Origin: Paraniabella hibiscisoli
GTDB lineage: Bacteria; Bacteroidota; Bacteroidia; Chitinophagales; Chitinophagaceae
Assembly (NCBI RefSeq): GCF_022512515.1
Contig: NZ_JAKWBK010000001.1
Location: 1,984,001-2,048,000, forward strand
Direction of reading: 5' to 3'
DNA length: 64,000 nt
Part shown: positions 59,171 to 64,000 of the stretch, piece after piece
How the letters are laid out: the number at the start of each line of letters is the position of its first letter
Numbering within the stretch: position 1 is the stretch's first letter
Notes under the pieces: generated by a model
Told to the model about the DNA's origin: nothing
The model's input: the letters and a program-made list of their open reading frames with translations, nothing else
Database searches by the model: none
Made by a program: the position numbers and the translations under genes

Positions 59171-61618
59171 TTACTTTCTGATCTCGGCCTGTAGTTCTCT
59201 CTCCAGGCTTTGCATGATCTTTTTCATCCAGCCGTCAATCTCACCATCAGTCAGTGTTTTTTCTTCATCGAGAAAGGTGAAATTCACCGCAATAGATTTT
59301 TTATCTGCGCCTAGCTTTTCACTTTCAAACACATCGAATAACTGGATCGACTGTAGTTTTTTCAGGTTCAGTTTTTTTACCTGTTCTTCAACCGCCACAT
59401 ATTTCAGTTCTTTCGAAATAATTACAGCAATATCTCTTTGTACTGCCGGAAATTTAGAAAGTGGTTTAAACTGAACTTTATCCGCTTTTGATTTTTTGAG
59501 AATCAGGTCCCAGCTGAGGTCTGCAAAAAATACCGGTTGTTTAACATCAAATCTTTCCAGCATTTTCTTACCCACTAACCCAATCTGCCCGATTACTTCT
59601 TTTCCGGCTAAAACAGCCAGGCCATATTGCAGTTGTGTACTGCTGGCTTCATCAAAGCTAATTTCACCAATACCGGCCAGGGTCAGCACTTTCTCAACGG
59701 CTCCCTTCAACGTATAAAGATCATTGGCGGCTCCTTTTCCTTTCCAGGCATCAGCCTGCTTTTTTCCCGTGAGATAAATGCAAATATGCTCAGGCTCTTC
59801 AAATGCCCCTTTATTATTAATAGTATAGGTTTTACCATACTCAAACAGGCGAAGGTTCTCATTTTTGCGGTTGAGATTATGTGCTATGATCTCCAATCCT
59901 GTTTCCAGCATTTGCGGGCGCATGATATTCAGCTCCGCGCTTAAGCTGTTTTTCATCTTTACCACGCTGGCCAACTCTGCTTCACTAAAGTAGGCTTTGT
60001 TGGTGATGGAATTGGTCAATGTTTCGTTAAAACCAAGCCCTACCAGGTAATTAGCTACTTTTTCCTTCAGCACTTCCGCCGCCCTGTTTTCTTCTATCGC
60101 AGGAGTCATCGTAATGGAAGAAGGGATAATTACGTTATCCAATCCATCAATACGCAATATTTCTTCTACAATATCAGCCGGCAGGCTAATATCGGGCTTG
60201 TGATAGGGTACAGCTATTTTAAGCGAATCGATATCTTCTTTTTCAATCACAAAACCCAGGGCCGTCAGTATTTTCTTTACTGCATCCGGGTGATAATTTT
60301 TACCACTTAACTTTTTAAGGTAATGGTATTTAAGCGTTACAGATGTTTTTGGTTTTTCTTCAGGGTAAATATCAATAATGCCTGAAGCTACTTCGCCACC
60401 GCAGAGTTCCAGGATGAGCTCGGTAGCCCGTTTCAGAACATTCACAGTCGCCGAAATATCGGTTCCTTTTTCGAAACGGGTAGCGGCATCAGTTCTCAGT
60501 GCATGTGAAAAGGATGTTTTACGGATGGTGATGGAGTCGAAGCAGGCGCTTTCTAAAAAAATGTTTTTAGTAGCCTCAGAAACGCCACTGTTCAGGCCTC
60601 CATAAACGCCACCGATACACATACCGCCGTTTTCGTCGCAGATCATGAGATCAAAGCTGTTCAGTTTTCTCTCTTTTCCATCAAGTGTAACGAAGAGGGT
60701 ATCCTGTGGCAGGTTCTTAACAATAACTTTTTTGCCTGCGATCTGGTCTGCATCAAAAGCATGGAGTGGCTGGCCGGTTTCATGCAATATGAAATTGGTA
60801 ATGTCTACCATGTTGTTAATGGGCTTTACCCCGATGGCTTTCAACTTATCCTGCAGCCATTGCGGACTTGGGGCAATAGTTACATTATTAATAGAAATAC
60901 CACTATATCTCGGGCAGGCGGTAGTATTTTCTACGGTAACCTCCAGCGGATTTTTACCTTTAAATGCGGGCAGGGCTTTTATAGCCGGCAGTTTCGGACC
61001 ACCGTTCTTTTTATCATGATGAGCCAGGTAGGCAGATACATCCCTGGCTACACCCCAGTGGCTCATGGCGTCCATACGATTGGGCGTCAGGCCAATTTCA
61101 AATATGGTGTCTGTATATATATTAAACAACTCGGCAACCGGTGTTCCGGGTTTGGATGTTTCAGGTAATATCAATATACCCTCGTGAGAATTGCCTAAAC
61201 CTACTTCATCCTCAGCGCAAATCATGCCCTGGCTTTCTTCCCCACGTATTTTAGCAGCTTTCATCGTTACGGGTGCTGCGTTAAGCGGGTAGATGGTAGT
61301 GCCAATAGGCGCCACTATCACTTTTTGCCCAATTGCAACGTTCGGTGCACCACAAACTATTTTCAGCGGCTCGGCAGCCCCGGTATTTACCGTGGTTAAT
61401 TTTAGCTTGTCAGCGTTAGGATGCTTTTCGCAGGTAAGCACTTCTCCTACAACAAGGCCTTTTAAACCTCCTTTATGCGATTCGTAAGCTTCGATAGCTT
61501 CAACCTCCAATCCGATCGATGTCAAAATCTGGCTCAGTCTTTCAGGTTGCACTTTTTCTAACTGCCCCGCCTGTGCGGCAGGCAGGTACTCGCTCAGCCA
61601 ATTATAAGAAATGGTCAT
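59171..61618 (-). CDS. pheT: Phenylalanine-tRNA ligase beta subunit
   Basis: 815 residues, intact. N-terminal start MTISYNWLSEYLPAAQAGQL, then the tRNA-binding domain (GLVVGEVLTCEKHPNADKL), the B3/B4 and B5 domains, the catalytic-like core (ALRTDAATRFEKGTDI), and the C-terminal anticodon-binding domain (FLDEEKTLTDGEIDGWMKKIM). Residues 12-19 (LPAAQAGQ) are encoded by a GC-rich palindrome (61562-61585) not usual at this place; related proteins read YLP then E/D-rich residues. With PheS (not in the window) it charges tRNA-Phe. Confidence 0.96.
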   Translation of the reverse strand: MTISYNWLSEYLPAAQAGQLEKVQPERLSQILTSIGLEVEAIEAYESHKGGLKGLVVGEVLTCEKHPNADKLKLTTVNTGAAEPLKIVCGAPNVAIGQKVIVAPIGTTIYPLNAAPVTMKAAKIRGEESQGMICAEDEVGLGNSHEGILILPETSKPGTPVAELFNIYTDTIFEIGLTPNRMDAMSHWGVARDVSAYLAHHDKKNGGPKLPAIKALPAFKGKNPLEVTVENTTACPRYSGISINNVTIAPSPQWLQDKLKAIGVKPINNMVDITNFILHETGQPLHAFDADQIAGKKVIVKNLPQDTLFVTLDGKERKLNSFDLMICDENGGMCIGGVYGGLNSGVSEATKNIFLESACFDSITIRKTSFSHALRTDAATRFEKGTDISATVNVLKRATELILELCGGEVASGIIDIYPEEKPKTSVTLKYHYLKKLSGKNYHPDAVKKILTALGFVIEKEDIDSLKIAVPYHKPDISLPADIVEEILRIDGLDNVIIPSSITMTPAIEENRAAEVLKEKVANYLVGLGFNETLTNSITNKAYFSEAELASVVKMKNSLSAELNIMRPQMLETGLEIIAHNLNRKNENLRLFEYGKTYTINNKGAFEEPEHICIYLTGKKQADAWKGKGAANDLYTLKGAVEKVLTLAGIGEISFDEASSTQLQYGLAVLAGKEVIGQIGLVGKKMLERFDVKQPVFFADLSWDLILKKSKADKVQFKPLSKFPAVQRDIAVIISKELKYVAVEEQVKKLNLKKLQSIQLFDVFESEKLGADKKSIAVNFTFLDEEKTLTDGEIDGWMKKIMQSLERELQAEIRK
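61562..61585. repeat. GC-rich palindrome inside the pheT coding region
   Basis: CTGCCCCGCCTGTGCGGCAG, continuing GCAG, is an imperfect inverted repeat in the codons for residues 12-19. It matches the family of GC-rich palindromes in this window. Confidence 0.55.
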
Positions 61619-61661
61619 TTTAAATAACAGATTTTTGCCCGAAGAACCCCTTCGGGGAGCG

Positions 61662-61669
61662 CAAAGATA
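61662..61669 (-). promoter_or_regulatory. -7 box of pheT
   Basis: TATCTTTG on the minus strand fits TAnnTTTG, 44 bp before the pheT ATG. The short leader contains a CCCGAAG...CTTCGGG hairpin. Confidence 0.5.
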
Positions 61670-61725
61670 CGCAATGTTTAAAGTTTAGCTAGCAATTGCA
61701 TGCTGGTTGTGAGCAAGAAAAAGGA

Positions 61726-61750
61726 ACTCCCCGGCGATTTGCCGGGGAGT
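61726..61750 (-). terminator. Strong hairpin with T-run on the minus strand
   Basis: ACTCCCCGGC (61726-61735) and GCCGGGGAGT (61741-61750) pair perfectly over a 5-nt loop. On the minus strand it is followed by TCCTTTTTC, so it looks like a terminator, although no minus-strand gene lies upstream in the 640 bases before dnaB. Confidence 0.5.
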
Positions 61751-62397
61751 ATTGGTTTGGATAATGGTCAACTTAAAATGCTGTATATTTTGAATACTTT
61801 CTATACTACTTCATTCCGCTACCCGCGAATGAGGACAAATGAAAATGAAAGAAAAATCTACGAAGGCATTGAACACACTAAATGGAGGGTTTAGCAGGGG
61901 TAAACATATCAGATTTTGTCCAGACTCTTCTTCCACTTCAATTATCGTTTTACATTGCTAACTATAGTCAGCATCAGGTTGGCAACGGCGATAAAACAAG
62001 ATGTATTTTGATTTCTACGTTTTATTGCGTTGATTAAGCACCCGATTATACGTTCTCATGCGTGCGCTTTTCTCAAACTGCGTTGTTTGAGAACTAAGAC
62101 GATAGAAAACTGCATTTAGTAACACAGGTATTAATATTTTTTTATGACACTTTAGCTGTAATTACAAGAAGTAAGCAACCGCGTACTACCAAAATGTGCA
62201 TAACCTGTGTTTTCGTGTACGGAAAATGTTTGGAAATAAAGATTTTTTTCTACCCTTTTTCAGGTCTAAATTCGCCCTTTGGTTTTAACGGGTAACACAC
62301 CTCAACTAATTAATTTAACAGAATTACAAGTAGGATTGCACCCAATGAATCGTTGGTAATAACTGATGACAGGACCTTTTATCGTTTGAATTGAACA

Positions 62398-63988
62398 ATG
62401 GACCCCATTAACTTAAATAAAGACAGGAAGCAAAAACGCAGAACGAGCGCTGGCAGTGCAGCTGATGTAGGCACCCTGGTGTATGGCAAAGTACCGCCGC
62501 AGGCACGCGAACTGGAAGAGGCCGTTTTAGGAGCGATCATGCTGGAAAAGGGCGCTTTTGATGCGGTTATTGAAACCATACGTAACCCTGAATGCTTTTA
62601 CGTAGATGCGCATCAGCGTATTTTCCGTGCTATACAATCTCTGGCTAATAAAAGCCAGCCTATTGATATCCTTACCGTGGTGGAAGAACTGCGCATGAAG
62701 GAAGAACTGGATATTGTAGGGGACCTTATTATGTGACCAAGCTTACCAACACCGTAGTTTCGGCAGCCAACGTAGAGTCGCATGCCCGTATTATCATGCA
62801 GAAATTTATACAGCGTGAATTAATACGGATAAGTGGGGAGATACTTTCGGATGCTTATGAAGATAGTGCTGATGTTTTTGATCTGCTGGATGATGCGGAG
62901 TCCAAACTGTTTGAAATAACCAACTCACATATGAAGAGTACGATGCAATCCATCGACTCTGTGTTGGTGGATACCATCAAGCGTATCGAAGACCTGCGTC
63001 ACCGGAACGAAGATGTTACAGGAGTACCGAGTGGTTTTAAGCCTTTGGATAAGATCACTTACGGTTGGCAGAATAGTGATTTGATCATTCTGGCGGCAAG
63101 GCGGCGGTTGGTAAAACAGCGTTTGCCTTAAACCTGGCTCGTAATGCCATTATGAATCCTTCGAAGCAGACGCCGGTGGCTTTCTTCTCTCTGGAGATGA
63201 GTGCCGCTCAGCTGGTTCAGCGTGTATTATCTGCTGAAAGTGAGATCATGCTGGAAAAAATTGCCCGGGGTAAAATGGAAGAGCATGAGATGAAGCAGTT
63301 ATATACCAAGGGTATACAGCGATTATCCCAGGCCCCGCTTTTTATTGACGATACAGCCGCCTTAAATATATTTGAGCTACGTGCTAAATGCCGTAAGCTG
63401 AAGAATAAACATAATATAGGAATGGTGATCATCGACTATTTGCAGTTGATGAGCGGTGGTGGTGACAATAAAAACGGCAACCGCGAGCAGGAGATCAGTA
63501 CCATCAGCCGAAACCTGAAGGGTTTGGCAAAAGAGTTGAATATTCCCATTATCGCCCTGTCCCAGTTAAGCCGTGCGGTGGAACAAAGAGGTACGAAAGA
63601 GGGTAGCCGGGTTCCACAGTTGAGTGACCTTCGGGAATCGGGAGCGATTGAGCAGGATGCGGATATGGTTATGTTCCTCTACCGCCCTGATTATTACGAT
63701 ATCAATACCAATTCGGAAGGAGAAGATCAAAAAGGTTTGACCGAGGTGAAGATTGCTAAGCACCGTAATGGTTCGCTTGACACTGTAAAATTAAAAGCCT
63801 TACTGCATATTCAAAAGTTCATTTCCTGGGATGAAGATCCATATAACGCCATTGGTTTAGGCGGAGGTACCTGGCGCCCGGTAAATGATGATGCAGATGC
63901 AGGTGGCGGTGCGGGAGCGAGACTCTTCCAGGCTCAAAGCAAGATGAACAATATGAGCGATGATGAGCTGGATGAAGCACCTTTTTAG
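62398..63988 (+). CDS. dnaB: Replicative DNA helicase DnaB, frameshifted
   Basis: N-terminal domain (VPPQARELEEAVLGAIMLEKGAF, then VDAHQRIFRAIQSLANKSQPID), linker, and a RecA-like core with Walker A (LAARPAVGKTAFALNLARNA once restored), AFFSLEMSAAQLVQRVLS, GMVIIDYLQLMSGG (Walker B) and SDLRESGAIEQDADMVMFLYR. One G is missing near 62721 and one C near 63103. About 530 residues. It unwinds the replication fork and is essential. Ends at TAG 63986-63988; the last 12 bases include ATGGATGAC, perhaps the start of a next gene. Confidence 0.94.
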
Positions 63989-64000
63989 TTGATGGATGAC

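Larger units (their letters stand above)
61619..62397. other. 779-bp intergenic region between divergent pheT and dnaB
   Basis: No convincing open frame is here. It holds the pheT promoter, a strong hairpin at 61726-61750 and a second hairpin at 62071-62092 (TCTCAAAC with GTTTGAGA). The remaining 300 bases or so before dnaB (62093-62397) contain nothing I can assign. Confidence 0.5.

Noticed and set aside
61700..61894. 64-residue frame before dnaB
   Set aside because: It crosses the strong hairpin and has no family resemblance; likely chance.

Overview
The window looks like a chromosomal segment of a member of the phylum Bacteroidota, most likely family Chitinophagaceae. The evidence is a type IX secretion/gliding operon (gldK-gldL-gldM-gldN), a SusC/SusD pair, Bacteroidota-type ExbB/ExbD/ExbD/TonB, and promoter -7 boxes of the form TAnnTTTG. 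The assignment is inferred from gene content only.

Layout: 1-5.6 kb holds the end of tig, a divergent App1-phosphatase/diacylglycerol-kinase pair, two clpP genes and clpX (protein quality control). 5.6-9.2 kb holds a small helical protein, a DUF1801/YdeI protein, a Tat-exported phospholipase C and a small exported protein. 9.3-15.9 kb is a SusC/SusD uptake locus with a divergent tetR gene; two copies of one palindrome overlap the two divergent promoters. 15.9-21.8 kb holds a peptide-binding lipoprotein, an M1 peptidase, a polysaccharide flippase and a metallophosphoesterase. 21.8-27.2 kb is the T9SS operon plus a beta-barrel protein. 27.4-32 kb holds a Cys/Met-metabolism PLP enzyme, an amino acid permease and a TauE/YeeE/YeeE-like sulfur transport set. 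32-37.6 kb holds two surface-lipoprotein candidates, a pirin-like protein, an unknown gene and a LytS/LytTR two-component pair. 37.6-40.5 kb is a cobalamin riboswitch, a BtuB-like receptor and MarC. 40.5-42.5 kb holds a histone-H1-like protein and an unusual array built from a tRNA-Arg gene and GIY-YIG nuclease genes. 42.6-48 kb holds a rhodanese, CrcB, Tpx and the TonB energising operon, which would power the BtuB and SusC receptors. 48-54.8 kb holds a lytic transglycosylase, gatA, tatA, rplS, a Bcr/CflA transporter and two poorly known genes. 54.9-56.5 kb is an IS982-type insertion sequence between two paralogous secreted proteins. 56.7-64 kb holds rny, zapA, a coiled-coil gene, pheT and dnaB.

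Two window-wide features matter. First, about 40 single-base frameshifts interrupt roughly half the genes, including essential ones (clpX, dnaB, gatA). Most that could be inspected look like the loss of one base in or beside a short homopolymer, so they are probably sequence errors, and I treat such genes as one locus each. Second, GC-rich palindromes of about 14-29 bp recur inside a tRNA gene and its fragments, in a riboswitch loop and inside pheT coding sequence.

The most unusual structure is at 41.4-42.5 kb: a tRNA-Arg(CCG) gene followed by head-to-tail units, each made of the 3' half of the same tRNA joined to a GIY-YIG endonuclease gene. It resembles a very small element family that repeatedly uses the anticodon-stem region of one tRNA as its junction.
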